From Candidatus Omnitrophota bacterium (GTDB taxonomy: Bacteria > Omnitrophota > Omnitrophia > Omnitrophales > Aquincolibacteriaceae), in the NCBI GenBank assembly GCA_023247035.1, contig JAHFHG010000010.1, positions 1 to 50,600 of the forward strand: a stretch of DNA of 50,600 bases, read 5' to 3'. This document shows positions 6,221-15,332 of the stretch, piece after piece. The translations under genes were made by a program, and so were the position numbers. How positions within the stretch are numbered: position 1 is the first letter of the stretch; every line of letters starts with the position of its first letter. The notes below the pieces were generated by a model. The model saw nothing but the letters and a program-made list of their open reading frames with translations. It made no database searches and was not told the origin of the DNA.

Positions 6221-9067
6221 TCAGCTCACCGCTTCCAAACATTTTTCACACAGCGCCGGATGTCTGGCGTCCGTTCCTACCACCTTGGAATAATTCCAGC
6301 AGCGGGAACATTTCAACCCTTCCGCTTTGTCGACGATGACCCACAATATTACTCCTCGAGACAGATGAAGGGAAGAAATATCCGCTTCGGTCATTTCTTG
6401 CCGCGTTTCACTTTTCCATTCCACCTGTGAGGCGATAAAAACGCGCGGCAGCTCTTTTAAATTTTTTTGAATGATGCGCGCGAGTTCTTCGTGATCCGTG
6501 TCGAGATGAATTTTTGAATCCAGGCTGGAACCGATAAGCCCCGCCTCCCGTTTTTTCTCGAGGAACGGCGTGACGGCGTTGCGCAAATCATAAATAATAT
6601 CCCATTCGCGGCAGACCTCTCCGCTCCGTTCAGCGGAGGCAAATAAATTTGCGGCGTGAACCGAGCCCTGCGCGTCAAGGGCAAAAGAATTCCAAATCTC
6701 CTCGGCGGTGAAAGGCAAAATAGGCGCAATCAGCCTCACGAGTGAATTAAGAATATGAAATAATCCCGTTTGCGCAGAGCGCCTCAGAGGGGAATCTTTT
6801 GGGGCCGTGTAGAGCGTATCCTTGAGAATGTCAAAATAGTAAGCGCTCAAGAGTCCGGAACAAAATTGGTGGATTTGGCTGTAGATCTCGTGAAACTCAA
6901 AAGCCTCGTAAGCCTTGTCCAATTGCTGAACGAGCCGGGCCACCTGCTGAATCGCCCACAAGTCCAAAGGGTGAAGGTTTTCGAAAGGAAGGCTGTCTTT
7001 CTTCGGATTAAAATCGTAAAGGTTGGCCAGCAAGTATCGAAAAGTATTCCGGATCTTCCGGTACTGGTCGGCCATCTGTTTCAAAATTTCTTTGGAAAGC
7101 CGCACGTCGAATGGATAATCGCAGGAAGAAACCCACAGCCGCAAAATATCCGCGCCGAATTCCTTCATGACTTCCTGAGGGGAAACCACATTGCCGGCCG
7201 ATTTCGACATTTTCTTGCCTTCTCCGTCGACCACAAATCCGTGCGTCAAGACTCCGGTAAAAGGCGAGGCGTTTTCCAAGGCCATACTCGTCGTTAAAGA
7301 ACTTTGAAACCAGCCCCGGTGCTGGTCCGATCCTTCCAGATAAAGATCCGCGGGATATTTAAGATTCTCCGGCTGCTGCTTGAGCACGGCCTGATGACTG
7401 ACCCCGGAATCAAACCAAACGTCGATAATATCCTTTTCTTTTTCAAACTCCTTGCTGCCGCAAACACACGCAAATCCTTCGGGAAGGAACGCCTCTGCGG
7501 ATTGAGTGAACCAGGAGTCCGCGCCTTCTTTTTGAAAAATCTCGAGGATTTTTTTACGGATCGCAGGAATTTCCGGCGGAACGGGGCGCGTGGCGCGGCC
7601 GAAAAACCGGCGGCATTTTTTGCAATAAAGAATGGGAATCGGAACGCCCCAATACCTTTGCCTGGAAAGGCACCAGTCCGGCCGGGTCTCGACCATCGCA
7701 CCGATGCGGGTTTTCCCCCAATCCGGCGTAAAGCGGATTTTTTTATCGATCGCCTCTTTCATCCGGCGCCGTAAATCTTCGTGATCGATTTTCATGAACC
7801 ACTGCGGCGTGGCGCGGAAAATAATCGGCTTTTTGCAGCGCCAGCAGTGCGGGTAAGAATGCGGGTGATCTTCCTGATGAAGCAGAGACTGTTTTTCTTT
7901 GAGATGCTCGATGATTTTTTCGTTGGCCTTGAAAACATGAACGCCTTCGCAAAGTTTGAATTCCCGCGTGAACCGGCCTTTTTCATCGACCGGCGAAAGG
8001 ATCGGAAGCGCATTTTCCAGATGCCCGAACTGATAGTCTTCCTCTCCGTGCCCAGGCGCGATATGGACGAATCCGGTTCCGTCCGTGCTGGAAACGTAAG
8101 GCGCGCTGATCATTTTCGCATTCCGTTCGAGGAAGGGATGCCGCGTCCAGCCGAAAGGAATCTGCCCGCCGCGGAATCTGTGAAGAATCTCGAGCGTTTT
8201 CCATCCGAATTTCTGTTGAAGCGCGCCGGCGAGGTCTTGGGCAAAAATGTAAATTCCCGTTTCCGTATTCGCAACCACGTACCACAAATCCGGATGGCAG
8301 GCGATGCCCGCGTTCGCGGGAAGCGTCCACGGAGTGGTTGTCCAAATCAAAACATCGGCCGGCCTGCCGCCTAAGAGTTTCAGAAATTCCGGCCCTGCCG
8401 GGTCGCTCAATACGCGGAATCTGACGTAGACCGACTTCGAAATTTTATCTTCGTACTCAAGTTCCGCGTCGGCAAGGGCGGTCTCGCAGTCCCAGCACCA
8501 AGGGACGGGCTTCAGCCGCTGCTCGATAAAATCTTTTTCGTAAAGCCGCAGAAAGGAACCGGCAATCGCGGCTTGATACGTGTAATCCATCGTGAGGTAA
8601 GGCCGTTCCCATTCCCCGAAAATGCCGAGCCTTTTGAATTCCTCGCGCTGAATCTGAATGAATTTCTGCGCGTACTGGCGGGCGTGCCTGCGGAATTCAA
8701 TCCGGTCCACTTCTTCCTTGCGCTTGCCCATTTCTTTTAAAGCCTGGCGCTCGATCGGCAGGCCGTGGCAGTCCCAGCCGGGCACGTAAAGCGCGTCCAA
8801 GCCGCGCATTGTTTTATATTTCACAATAATATCTTTTAGGATTTTATTGAGGGCGTGTCCGATGTGAATGTGGCCGTTGGCATACGGAGGGCCGTCGTGC
8901 AGAATGTATTTCGTCCGGCCGGCGGATTTCTTTCGGATCGCTTCGTAGACGCGGCCGGCTTCCCATTTTTGCAACATTTCCGGCTCCCGGCGCGCGAGGT
9001 CGGCCTTCATCGGGAACGAAGTCTGCGGCAAATTTAAAGTCTCTTTATAACTTTTTTCCTGAGTCAT
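6221..9067 (-). CDS. ileS: Isoleucyl-tRNA synthetase
   Basis: Charges tRNA-Ile with isoleucine. At 948 residues it is the normal bacterial length. The HIGH motif appears as [12 protein letters not shown] near residue 70 and KMSKS in [14 protein letters not shown] near residue 610. An editing (CP1) domain lies between them, and the C-terminus ends in a zinc-binding motif ([10 protein letters not shown], then [10 protein letters not shown]). The start is supported by the conserved N-terminus [21 protein letters not shown]. The first 23 bases overlap the 3' end of a small accessory gene, an unusual coupling. A 7 bp stem at 6619-6638 lies within the coding sequence near the C-terminal region; I could not show that it is inserted. 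Confidence 0.97.
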   Translation of the reverse strand: MTQEKSYKETLNLPQTSFPMKADLARREPEMLQKWEAGRVYEAIRKKSAGRTKYILHDGPPYANGHIHIGHALNKILKDIIVKYKTMRGLDALYVPGWDCHGLPIERQALKEMGKRKEEVDRIEFRRHARQYAQKFIQIQREEFKRLGIFGEWERPYLTMDYTYQAAIAGSFLRLYEKDFIEQRLKPVPWCWDCETALADAELEYEDKISKSVYVRFRVLSDPAGPEFLKLLGGRPADVLIWTTTPWTLPANAGIACHPDLWYVVANTETGIYIFAQDLAGALQQKFGWKTLEILHRFRGGQIPFGWTRHPFLERNAKMISAPYVSSTDGTGFVHIAPGHGEEDYQFGHLENALPILSPVDEKGRFTREFKLCEGVHVFKANEKIIEHLKEKQSLLHQEDHPHSYPHCWRCKKPIIFRATPQWFMKIDHEDLRRRMKEAIDKKIRFTPDWGKTRIGAMVETRPDWCLSRQRYWGVPIPILYCKKCRRFFGRATRPVPPEIPAIRKKILEIFQKEGADSWFTQSAEAFLPEGFACVCGSKEFEKEKDIIDVWFDSGVSHQAVLKQQPENLKYPADLYLEGSDQHRGWFQSSLTTSMALENASPFTGVLTHGFVVDGEGKKMSKSAGNVVSPQEVMKEFGADILRLWVSSCDYPFDVRLSKEILKQMADQYRKIRNTFRYLLANLYDFNPKKDSLPFENLHPLDLWAIQQVARLVQQLDKAYEAFEFHEIYSQIHQFCSGLLSAYYFDILKDTLYTAPKDSPLRRSAQTGLFHILNSLVRLIAPILPFTAEEIWNSFALDAQGSVHAANLFASAERSGEVCREWDIIYDLRNAVTPFLEKKREAGLIGSSLDSKIHLDTDHEELARIIQKNLKELPRVFIASQVEWKSETRQEMTEADISSLHLSRGVILWVIVDKAEGLKCSRCWNYSKVVGTDARHPALCEKCLEAVS

Positions 9068-9338
9068 TGGCCTTTGCGTTACACGGAGGGTTTTCAGATA
9101 AATACTGAATGATTTTCCGCTGCTGGCTTAAATCAAAGTCCTTCCCATAAAATCTTAAAAACAATTGCCGCCGGAGGTCCGCGGAAGAAATTTTCGGATC
9201 ATTGCCAAGAATCGAATTCTTCACCAGCTGCCGGGATAAATCAAACATCGAACAACCGAACCTGAGCCGTTCTGCGGAGGACTTCCGGCCAATCATCTCC
9301 TGCATCTTAGTTGCAATTCGAGAAGGCGTATCATTCAT
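9045..9338 (-). CDS. Small conserved protein paired with a nucleotidyltransferase
   Basis: A 97-residue soluble, mostly helical protein without a membrane segment or cysteine cluster beyond single residues. The pattern of a [22 protein letters not shown] block followed by [17 protein letters not shown] resembles a family of about 100 residues often found beside AbiEii/DUF6036-like nucleotidyltransferase genes; this is from memory and unverified. Its ATG overlaps the upstream nucleotidyltransferase stop by four bases (ATGA), so the two form one unit. Its 3' end overlaps the ileS start by 23 bases. A role as partner, antitoxin or regulator of the nucleotidyltransferase is an inference. Confidence 0.75.
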   Translation of the reverse strand: MNDTPSRIATKMQEMIGRKSSAERLRFGCSMFDLSRQLVKNSILGNDPKISSADLRRQLFLRFYGKDFDLSQQRKIIQYLSENPPCNAKANDSGKKL

Positions 9339-9880
9339 GGATTCACTTTTTTATAAATCTCATCAAGGCCAAGCATCTCGACCCATTTTTTTAGATAAGC
9401 GAGATCGACATCTTTAACCATTGCCAGAAGATTTTTGACGTCCCCTTGCTGCATTTCAGAAAAGCTGTCTTTTGCCCAGAAAAGTTTCGACAGGATCAGG
9501 TCTTCAGGGCTTACAATCCACATTTTGAATCCCTTGACCTGGACCTCACGCCGCCTCTTAAATTCAAGCTCACGGTATTCAGAATCTTTTTTGACAATAA
9601 AATCGATTTTGACCACGTAGTCATTGTGAATAAGGTTAAACATTCCCTTCTGTTCAACAGCTTCAGCAAGGGAGTTGCGGTCAAGATAAAAATCCTTGCC
9701 GAAAATTTTGAAAAGGCGCTCAACGTCCGGGGGTTGAATCTCAATCACAATGTCAATATCTCTTGTCATTCGAGGCGCGGCATAAAAATTGGCCGCAATC
9801 GAGCCTGTAATCATATACGGAATGCGGGCTTTCTCCAATCGTTGTGTCACAATTTCTAAAACCTCTAATTCTTCATTCAT
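9335..9880 (-). CDS. Nucleotidyltransferase-fold protein (AbiEii/DUF6036-like)
   Basis: A 181-residue protein with the minimal nucleotidyltransferase core: ITGSIAANFYAAPRMTRDIDIVIE (residues 23-47) holds the Gly-Ser motif and the Asp-x-Asp metal pair. A strand with a further acidic residue (VVKIDFIV) and a helical C-terminal region (VSPEDLILSKLFWAKD, with ...QQGDVKNLLAMV) follow. The SPEDLI-L-KL and D-----L motifs recur in toxin-like nucleotidyltransferases of the AbiEii group and in domain-only relatives. It is translationally coupled to the 97-residue gene, and together they precede ileS. Toxin, defence or housekeeping roles cannot be told apart from sequence alone. Confidence 0.8.
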   Translation of the reverse strand: MNEELEVLEIVTQRLEKARIPYMITGSIAANFYAAPRMTRDIDIVIEIQPPDVERLFKIFGKDFYLDRNSLAEAVEQKGMFNLIHNDYVVKIDFIVKKDSEYRELEFKRRREVQVKGFKMWIVSPEDLILSKLFWAKDSFSEMQQGDVKNLLAMVKDVDLAYLKKWVEMLGLDEIYKKVNP

Positions 9881-10044
9881 TACAATCTTTGCCTTACAGG
9901 GGCAATTCTGGGGGGAAACTCTCCAATGTCTGGCTGGCGGTTTGAAAGGTATTTGATGTTTTGGGGTTCAAAAAATACGTCCCTATACAAAAGCATCCTT
10001 GTTATACCGCTTCCATAAAAATCAAAATACGCCGTTATCCCCTG

Positions 10045-10893
10045 CTAGAATTTTCCAATCGCGGCGGCGAGGAGCTGGTCGAGCTTGGGGCCGGCCGCGT
10101 TGGCAGTCTTGATGATTTCCTTGATGTCGACCGGCTCCAAATGGTCAGGGTCGCAGACATCCGTGACAATGCTTACGCCTAAGATCTCCATTCCCATATG
10201 AACCCCCACAATGACTTCAGGGATCGTCGACATGCCTACCAAATCCGCTCCCCACGAACGCATCATCCGGTACTCCGCCCGCGTTTCCAGATTGGGGCCC
10301 GCGACGCCGATATAAACGCCGCGGCGGACCGGAATCTTTTCCTGCTTGGAGGCCTCTTCGGCCAGCCGGATCAAACGTGCTGAATAAGGAGACGACATAT
10401 CCGGAAATCTCGGCCCCAGCCGGTCGTCATTCGGGCCGATCAGCGGATTGATCCCCATAAAATTAATGTGGTCTTCGATCAAAATAATCTCGCCTTTCCG
10501 GTAATTTAAATTCAGCCCGCCGGCCGCATTCGAGACGATCAAGATCTTGGCCCCGAGCTCCCGGAGGACGCGGACGGGAAATGTGACTTCTTGAGGAGAA
10601 TATCCTTCGTAGCAATGAAACCGGCCTTCCATGACTGCCGCTTTTTTTCCGGAGAGCGTTCCTAAAAGAAGTTTTCCCGCGTGAGACTCGACGGTCGACA
10701 CCGGAAAACGCGGAATATCCTGGTAGTTGATCTCCGCTTCTATTTTTATTTTCTTGACGATATTCCCAAGGCCTGTGCCGAGGATCAGCGCGATATCGGG
10801 AACCATCGGACAGCGCTCGCGGATCGCAAGTTTCGACTCCTGAATGCGCTCAAGCAGATCAGCCTTGCCGCGCCGAATCATTTTTGCTCCCAT
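10045..10893 (-). CDS. punA: Purine nucleoside phosphorylase (trimeric type)
   Basis: Cleaves purine nucleosides with phosphate to the base and ribose-1-phosphate, in purine salvage. At 282 residues it is the usual length of the trimeric PNP class. Class motifs visible are ALILGTGLG, the segment VSTVESHAGKLLLG, MEGRFHCYEGYS, VSNAAGGLN, GVYIGVAGPNLETRAEYRMM and GMSTIPEVIVG. An Asn often used to choose guanine or hypoxanthine is replaced in this region by an Asp (IVTDVCDPD), so base preference (including methylthioadenosine) is not certain. Ribosome binding sites precede both in-frame ATGs (10893 and 10881). It is the last gene of the run that starts with tyrS. Confidence 0.92.
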   Translation of the reverse strand: MGAKMIRRGKADLLERIQESKLAIRERCPMVPDIALILGTGLGNIVKKIKIEAEINYQDIPRFPVSTVESHAGKLLLGTLSGKKAAVMEGRFHCYEGYSPQEVTFPVRVLRELGAKILIVSNAAGGLNLNYRKGEIILIEDHINFMGINPLIGPNDDRLGPRFPDMSSPYSARLIRLAEEASKQEKIPVRRGVYIGVAGPNLETRAEYRMMRSWGADLVGMSTIPEVIVGVHMGMEILGVSIVTDVCDPDHLEPVDIKEIIKTANAAGPKLDQLLAAAIGKF

Positions 10894-10962
10894 GTTATGC
10901 TCCCGTTTTCAAAGAATTCATTTCGGATCAAAATTGCAACGTATAAAACCGCCGGAAACTTT

Positions 10963-11274
10963 TTAATTCGCCGCGCCGCCGGCGAATTGATAAGCGGCCA
11001 AGAGCAGAAGACGTACGGCCACGCGATTGACAAAATACAACGCTACAAAGGCTAAAAGAGGCGTCAGATCGAGCATTCCGATTTGAAGGGGAATCCTTCT
11101 CAAAGGAAGCAGGATCGGATCCGTAACCTGAACCAGGAACTGCACGACCTGATGATAAGGATCCACTGGAAACCACGAGACAATAATCCTCGCCATAAGA
11201 AGCCAGTAAAGTATTTTGCAAATGCCGTCCACCAATAACGCCAGGCTTTGAAATAGTTCTCCAAGAATAAACAT
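10963..11274 (-). CDS. YggT-family integral membrane protein
   Basis: A 103-residue protein with two YggT-type hydrophobic halves. MARIIVSWFPVDPYHQVVQFLVQVTDPILLPLRRIPL carries the family signature (W-P, then TDP-L-P-RR--P), followed by a membrane segment near the C-terminus. The family sits beside proC and yggS in many bacteria, as here. It is linked in the literature to membrane or division functions and osmotic stress, without a settled mechanism. A GGGAG ribosome binding site lies before the ATG. Gene order yggS-proC-yggT is conserved. Confidence 0.9.
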   Translation of the reverse strand: MFILGELFQSLALLVDGICKILYWLLMARIIVSWFPVDPYHQVVQFLVQVTDPILLPLRRIPLQIGMLDLTPLLAFVALYFVNRVAVRLLLLAAYQFAGGAAN

Positions 11275-11298
11275 AATTTCTCCCCGTTCTCTTTGTGT

Positions 11299-12108
11299 TT
11301 AGCTGTTTTTGCTAAGCTCTTTTCCTCTTTGGCGTGCAGCTTCAACGGCCTCGTGAAATATTTCAGAAAAATTCTTGGCTTCCAAAATTTTGAGCGCAGC
11401 CTCCGTGGTCCCGCCTTTGGAAGTCACCTGCTTGCGAAGCTCCTCGGGCGATTCCTTGGCCTGGCTTGCAAGCAGCGCGGCCCCCAGCGCCGTCTGAACC
11501 GCGAGAAGCTTTGCCTTTTCTTCAGGCAATCCGCCGCGGACACCTTCTTTTGTCAAAAGTTCCATCACATAAAAAAAATAGGCAGGGCCGCTTCCGCTGA
11601 CGGCCGTTACAAGATCAAAATATTTTTCATCCAGTTCAAGGACTTTTCCGCAGGCGGAAAAAATTTGACAGGCAAGCGCAATCGGCTTTGCTTCAGAACC
11701 CGCAATCGCGGTCACAGACTCCCCCACTTTTGCGCCGAGGTTGGGCATCGCCCGGACGGCTTTGACTTCCCGGCCGAAATGCTCGTGAATTTTCGAGATG
11801 GGCGTGCCGGCCAGAATGGAAAGCACGATCGGAAACGGCCTGGCCTTGCGAAGCTCGTCACCTGTCGCTTTTAGATCCTGAGGCTTGACGGCCAGTAAAA
11901 TCAAATCAACACCGCTGGCAAGGGTTGAATTAGAAGAGGCCGTGTTGACCTTCCAGCGGCGGGCAAAGTCCTCGACCTTTTCCTGGATTTTGTCATAGAT
12001 CCAAATTTGTGAAGGAAGAATCATCTCTTTTCTAAGGAGGCCTTCCAGAATGGCCGTCCCCATATTGCCGACGCCGATCAAGCCTATTTTTTCTTTCAGC
12101 ATTTCCAT
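11299..12108 (-). CDS. proC: Pyrroline-5-carboxylate reductase
   Basis: Reduces pyrroline-5-carboxylate to proline with NAD(P)H. The N-terminal Rossmann motif is GLIGVGNMGTAILEGLL. The C-terminal family signature is seen in VTAVSGSGPAYFFYVMELL followed by TSKGGTTEAALKILE. The open frame begins at a TTG at 12132, but the ATG at 12108 lies behind an AAGGAG at a workable distance and gives 269 residues, the usual length. Another ATG at 12102 is possible. It follows yggS and precedes yggT in the conserved order. Confidence 0.94.
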   Translation of the reverse strand: MEMLKEKIGLIGVGNMGTAILEGLLRKEMILPSQIWIYDKIQEKVEDFARRWKVNTASSNSTLASGVDLILLAVKPQDLKATGDELRKARPFPIVLSILAGTPISKIHEHFGREVKAVRAMPNLGAKVGESVTAIAGSEAKPIALACQIFSACGKVLELDEKYFDLVTAVSGSGPAYFFYVMELLTKEGVRGGLPEEKAKLLAVQTALGAALLASQAKESPEELRKQVTSKGGTTEAALKILEAKNFSEIFHEAVEAARQRGKELSKNS

Positions 12109-12203
12109 CGTTTCATTCAACTCCTTCGGCAATGAAAAATTTTTCTTCCTTCACCATTTTTCATTTTCCGATTCCTTCGCCATTTGGATTTCCTCAAATA
12201 AAA

Positions 12204-12881
12204 TTATCCTCTCGGGCCGAAAACGGCGGAGCCGATCCGCACGAGCGTGGCGCCTTCCTCAATCGCGATTTGATAATCGCCCGACATGCCCATCGAGAGA
12301 ATACCCCAATCGATATCAGGAAACCGGGCATTCAGCCTTTCCCGCAAAAACCTCACGCTCCGGAAAGATTGGCGGATCTTTTCCCCGTCTTCCGTGAGCG
12401 GGCCTATCGTCATAAGGCCCCGAAATCGAATCGCGGGCTGCCTCATCTGAGCCGCAAAATCTTCGACTGCGTCCGGGCGTAACCCGTGCTTTGTCGGCTC
12501 CCCCGTGCTGTTGACCTGGATCAGGCAGTCCACCGCCGCGAGCCCTTTTTTCTCCGCCTGTTTTTGTATTTCCGAAGCCAATTCTAAACGGTCCAGGGAA
12601 TGAATCAACACCGTTTTTCCGATCAGGTCTTTCACTTTATTGATTTGCAAATGCCCAATCATATGCCACTTGATGTCTTCCGGCAGCCTTTTTCTTTTTT
12701 CTTCGAATTCCTGGACGCGGTTCTCGGCGAACTCCCGGAATCCCGCTTCATAGGCTTCAAGAATGCGCTCGCACGATACGGCTTTTGTAACCAGCACAAC
12801 TTGAATGGCTTCGGGATTCCGCCCGCACCGTAACGCGGCCTCGCGAACGGACTCCCTGAGCCGGACAATGTTTCGTATCAC
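12204..12881 (-). CDS. yggS: YggS/PLPBP-family pyridoxal-phosphate homeostasis protein
   Basis: Single-domain alanine-racemase-like TIM-barrel protein that binds PLP and helps balance vitamin B6 and amino/keto acids; no catalytic activity is established for the family. The Schiff-base lysine is in VVLVTKAVS near residue 33. Other family motifs are FAENRVQEF, WHMIGHLQINKV, SLDRLELA, VNSTGEPTKHG, GLMTIGPL and LSMGMSGDYQIAIEEGATLVRIGSAVFG. It starts with GTG at 12881, behind a GAGG. Length 225 residues is normal. It lies between the DUF4340 gene and proC. Confidence 0.94.
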   Translation of the reverse strand: MIRNIVRLRESVREAALRCGRNPEAIQVVLVTKAVSCERILEAYEAGFREFAENRVQEFEEKRKRLPEDIKWHMIGHLQINKVKDLIGKTVLIHSLDRLELASEIQKQAEKKGLAAVDCLIQVNSTGEPTKHGLRPDAVEDFAAQMRQPAIRFRGLMTIGPLTEDGEKIRQSFRSVRFLRERLNARFPDIDWGILSMGMSGDYQIAIEEGATLVRIGSAVFGPRG

Positions 12882-12905
12882 CTCACCCCTCGCAAAAGCA
12901 GGCCT

Positions 12906-13898
12906 TCATTTTTCGGAAGGCGGCGGCTGGGACTCCTCATGAAACAGCGAAAAAAAATCCTGGATTCTTTCTTTGGATACTAAAAGAACAGGCCCTGCGC
13001 CGGCCGCGCTGCTTTCTTGTTTTGCGTAATGCGCATCCCGGTTAGGCAGCTCCAGCCCCACCCTCAGCCCTTCCTGAGCCCCGTTTTCGGCAAACATCGT
13101 GATCGAAGCCGGCGTCTCAGGAAAGGCCTTTGCGTCGTCCGCCGGTTCTCCGTCCAGAAAATCCTTAACGTACAAGCCTTCGCGCAAGGATAAAATTTTG
13201 CGGATTTTTTTTTCGGGGATCCGGGTCCCCAAAAGCGCAATGGGCTGCATCCAAAACCAATCCGTTCCCCGTTTTTCCAATTCGAATTCCTGGGAAAAAG
13301 TCCTCACCTTGATCTTTGAAATATCCTTTAAAGGCAAGGTGAAGAGGCGTTTCATCCGCAGCGAATAAAGGCTCACATTAAAGGCGTTTTTGAGCTGGCT
13401 CTGGATTAAAAAATATTCCTTTTCGCCTTCCCAGCGGGCAAAGACAAACGCCCCCACAGGCGCGGGATCCCCCAAATAGAGATACTTCCTTTTTTCCCCG
13501 CCGCGCTCGCCGCGCTCGCTGCGCTCGGTTTCAACCCCGATTTTTAAAGAAGGCCGCCAAAGCCCGTATTCCTCCCAATTCCTTTGGGCCGGCATCCGCC
13601 GCGCTTTTTTCGAGTATTTCAACGCGGCCGCCAAACCTTCGGCCATCATAGGATCGGCCGGATAACGGACCGGATAACGGATCATCCACGTATTTCCTGA
13701 GCGTTCCATCGTGATGATTTTATGGTTATCCAAATTCTGAATCTGGATGAGGCGTATGTCACCCTCCTCCCGGGAAAGAAGCTCCATTCCGGCGGAAGGC
13801 AACTCCAAGGGCTTCGGGGCGGAAGGATTAAGATAAATATAAGAAATCCCTACCCCGATAAAAAGCAAGATGAAAGTAAAGGTTACGGAAGTTTTCAT
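12906..13898 (-). CDS. DUF4340-domain membrane-anchored protein of an ABC-2 operon
   Basis: A 330-residue protein with one N-terminal membrane segment (residues 6-24) and a large extracytoplasmic part. The DUF4340 pattern is present: a lipid-facing start, an MERSGNTWMIRYPVRYPAD block (compare W-L--P---PAD) and a later repeat of the same fold (FELEKRGTDWFWMQP). Its ATG overlaps the GldG-like stop by four bases, so it belongs to the transporter operon, where this family is usually last. Residues 128-143 are rich in Arg and Glu (ERSERGERGGEKR), encoded by a 9 bp tandem repeat at 13503-13528. Molecular role unknown. Confidence 0.88.
   Translation of the reverse strand: MKTSVTFTFILLFIGVGISYIYLNPSAPKPLELPSAGMELLSREEGDIRLIQIQNLDNHKIITMERSGNTWMIRYPVRYPADPMMAEGLAAALKYSKKARRMPAQRNWEEYGLWRPSLKIGVETERSERGERGGEKRKYLYLGDPAPVGAFVFARWEGEKEYFLIQSQLKNAFNVSLYSLRMKRLFTLPLKDISKIKVRTFSQEFELEKRGTDWFWMQPIALLGTRIPEKKIRKILSLREGLYVKDFLDGEPADDAKAFPETPASITMFAENGAQEGLRVGLELPNRDAHYAKQESSAAGAGPVLLVSKERIQDFFSLFHEESQPPPSEK
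13503..13528. repeat. 9 bp tandem repeat inside the DUF4340 gene
   Basis: Almost three copies of gcgctcgc(c/t) lie head to tail in frame, adding an Arg/Ser/Glu-rich stretch to the protein. Because the unit is a multiple of three, gain or loss of copies would not break the frame. Confidence 0.7.
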
Positions 13899-15313
13899 GC
13901 CGCCTTCTTCCTCGAAAGCACTCCTGCAGAACCCAGAAAAAGAAAAGACAGCGGCAGAACCGCCAGCGTGACGAAGAGGATCATCCCACGTTTCCGTGAA
14001 GTGATGAAAAGAGGTTTAAATTCCGGCTTCCTGGGATGAATGGAAAGAAAGCGGTCATCTTGAGTCAGCCACCGAATGATGTTAAGCGCCAGGTCGCTGT
14101 TGCCGGACAATGAAAAATAAGCGTTGGTGATAAAATCGCTGTCCCCCACCACAACCATTCGACCTTGATTCTGCTTAGGACTTTGCGCTCCTTCAGGCTG
14201 CGGCGATTTTTTCTCCTCCGTATTTCGATCGGAACCCGCCGGCAGCATTTCGGCCGCGACGGCAATCGGCACAGGCCCCATCAAATCCCCCTGACGATCA
14301 AAAGAAGCCTCCCCTTTTTCAAGCAATGCCAGATTGGTTTCCGCCCAGCTTCCCGAGCTCGTCAAGGCCAGAGGCACAACCTCGATTTCTTTGGCGGGTT
14401 CGGTCGAGGGCTGCACGCTGCGGGCAACCGGAAAGAAGCTCGGGCGCTCAAAATTTTCGGTGATCGGATGGCCTTCGACATATTGGCTGACAAGCGGAAC
14501 AAGGAAATCCCCGCCTGCCAAGCGGCTCATCTTATCGACGATCACGTCCTCACCCAATAAAATGCCGAACTCTTTCATAAAGTCGCGGAAGGATTTCCCC
14601 GCTCCGGGATCCATCGGATCAATCGTAAAAAAAATCCCCTTCCCTTCCCGAAAGGCCTTCTTGAGAACGCCGAACTCCTCCGCGTCGAAATCCCTGTGCG
14701 GGCCGGCCACGACAACCACTTCACACACCGGAGGAATGCCGTCGCGCGCAAGGATGATTTCATGAAGATCATCATTACTTTCCGTAAGGCTCTGCGCAAA
14801 AAGCTTAAGCCCGGGCCGTTCCTCCGAGCCTAGCGACGCTTCCCCGTGTCCGATGGGAAAACATATTCCAAACCGCTTCGGCTGCGCAAGCCGCAGAAGG
14901 GCATTGACGAAGCTCTCTTCGCTGGGCGAGGCCATCTTTTCCTTTCGCTTGCCTTGGATAAGGATCACATTATAAAAATCCTTAACATTGAATTTTTTTG
15001 CCAGACTCGGAACGCGGTCAGGGTCATAGAAACCGTATTTCAAACCGGAGTGGTGAAGCTGCGCTTCTTTTAAGAAAGATTCGAATTTTTTCCGGTTGGC
15101 GTCATCGTGGGGGTAGAAGGCCAGGACCTCGATCTTGTCGGAGGCCAGCTTTTCAAGCAGCCGGCGCGTGCTGTCGGATAAGGAGAAAAGCTTTTCTCTT
15201 GTGAAATCCCAGCGCGAGTTGTAGCGCGTCACAAGGCCCATCATCATGACCATCGTCGCCAAGAGGATCGCCGAAACAAAAATGATCTGAAATCGTATCA
15301 GGAGGTGTTTCAT
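13895..15313 (-). CDS. GldG-like extracytoplasmic component of an ABC-2 transporter
   Basis: About 472 residues from the chosen ATG at 15313, which directly precedes a membrane segment (FQIIFVSAILLATMVMMMG). The mark of the family follows: YNSRWDFTREKLFSLSDSTRRLL, then EVLAFYPHDD. A second membrane segment lies near the C-terminus (ILFVTLAVLPLSFLFLGSAG). The region between them is the ABC-type transport auxiliary domain, including VVVAGPHRDFDAEE, FFTIDPMDP and VVVGDSDFITNAYF. The open frame extends upstream into the permease gene, but that part lacks homology-like features. It sits between the permease and the DUF4340 gene. Relatives act in gliding motility or undefined export in Bacteroidetes and other phyla; the substrate here is unknown. 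Confidence 0.88.
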   Translation of the reverse strand: MKHLLIRFQIIFVSAILLATMVMMMGLVTRYNSRWDFTREKLFSLSDSTRRLLEKLASDKIEVLAFYPHDDANRKKFESFLKEAQLHHSGLKYGFYDPDRVPSLAKKFNVKDFYNVILIQGKRKEKMASPSEESFVNALLRLAQPKRFGICFPIGHGEASLGSEERPGLKLFAQSLTESNDDLHEIILARDGIPPVCEVVVVAGPHRDFDAEEFGVLKKAFREGKGIFFTIDPMDPGAGKSFRDFMKEFGILLGEDVIVDKMSRLAGGDFLVPLVSQYVEGHPITENFERPSFFPVARSVQPSTEPAKEIEVVPLALTSSGSWAETNLALLEKGEASFDRQGDLMGPVPIAVAAEMLPAGSDRNTEEKKSPQPEGAQSPKQNQGRMVVVGDSDFITNAYFSLSGNSDLALNIIRWLTQDDRFLSIHPRKPEFKPLFITSRKRGMILFVTLAVLPLSFLFLGSAGVLSRKKAA

Positions 15314-15332
15314 TTCTCGGCTCGGCTTGGCT

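Noticed and set aside
6619-6638. Second in-coding palindromic insert, in ileS near the SAERSGEV stretch
   Set aside because: The stem is only 7 bp and no clear extra residues are visible against the family pattern; it may be chance in codons for this region.
9438-9859. Plus-strand frame opposite the nucleotidyltransferase
   Set aside because: Antisense shadow; the minus-strand gene has the domain motifs.
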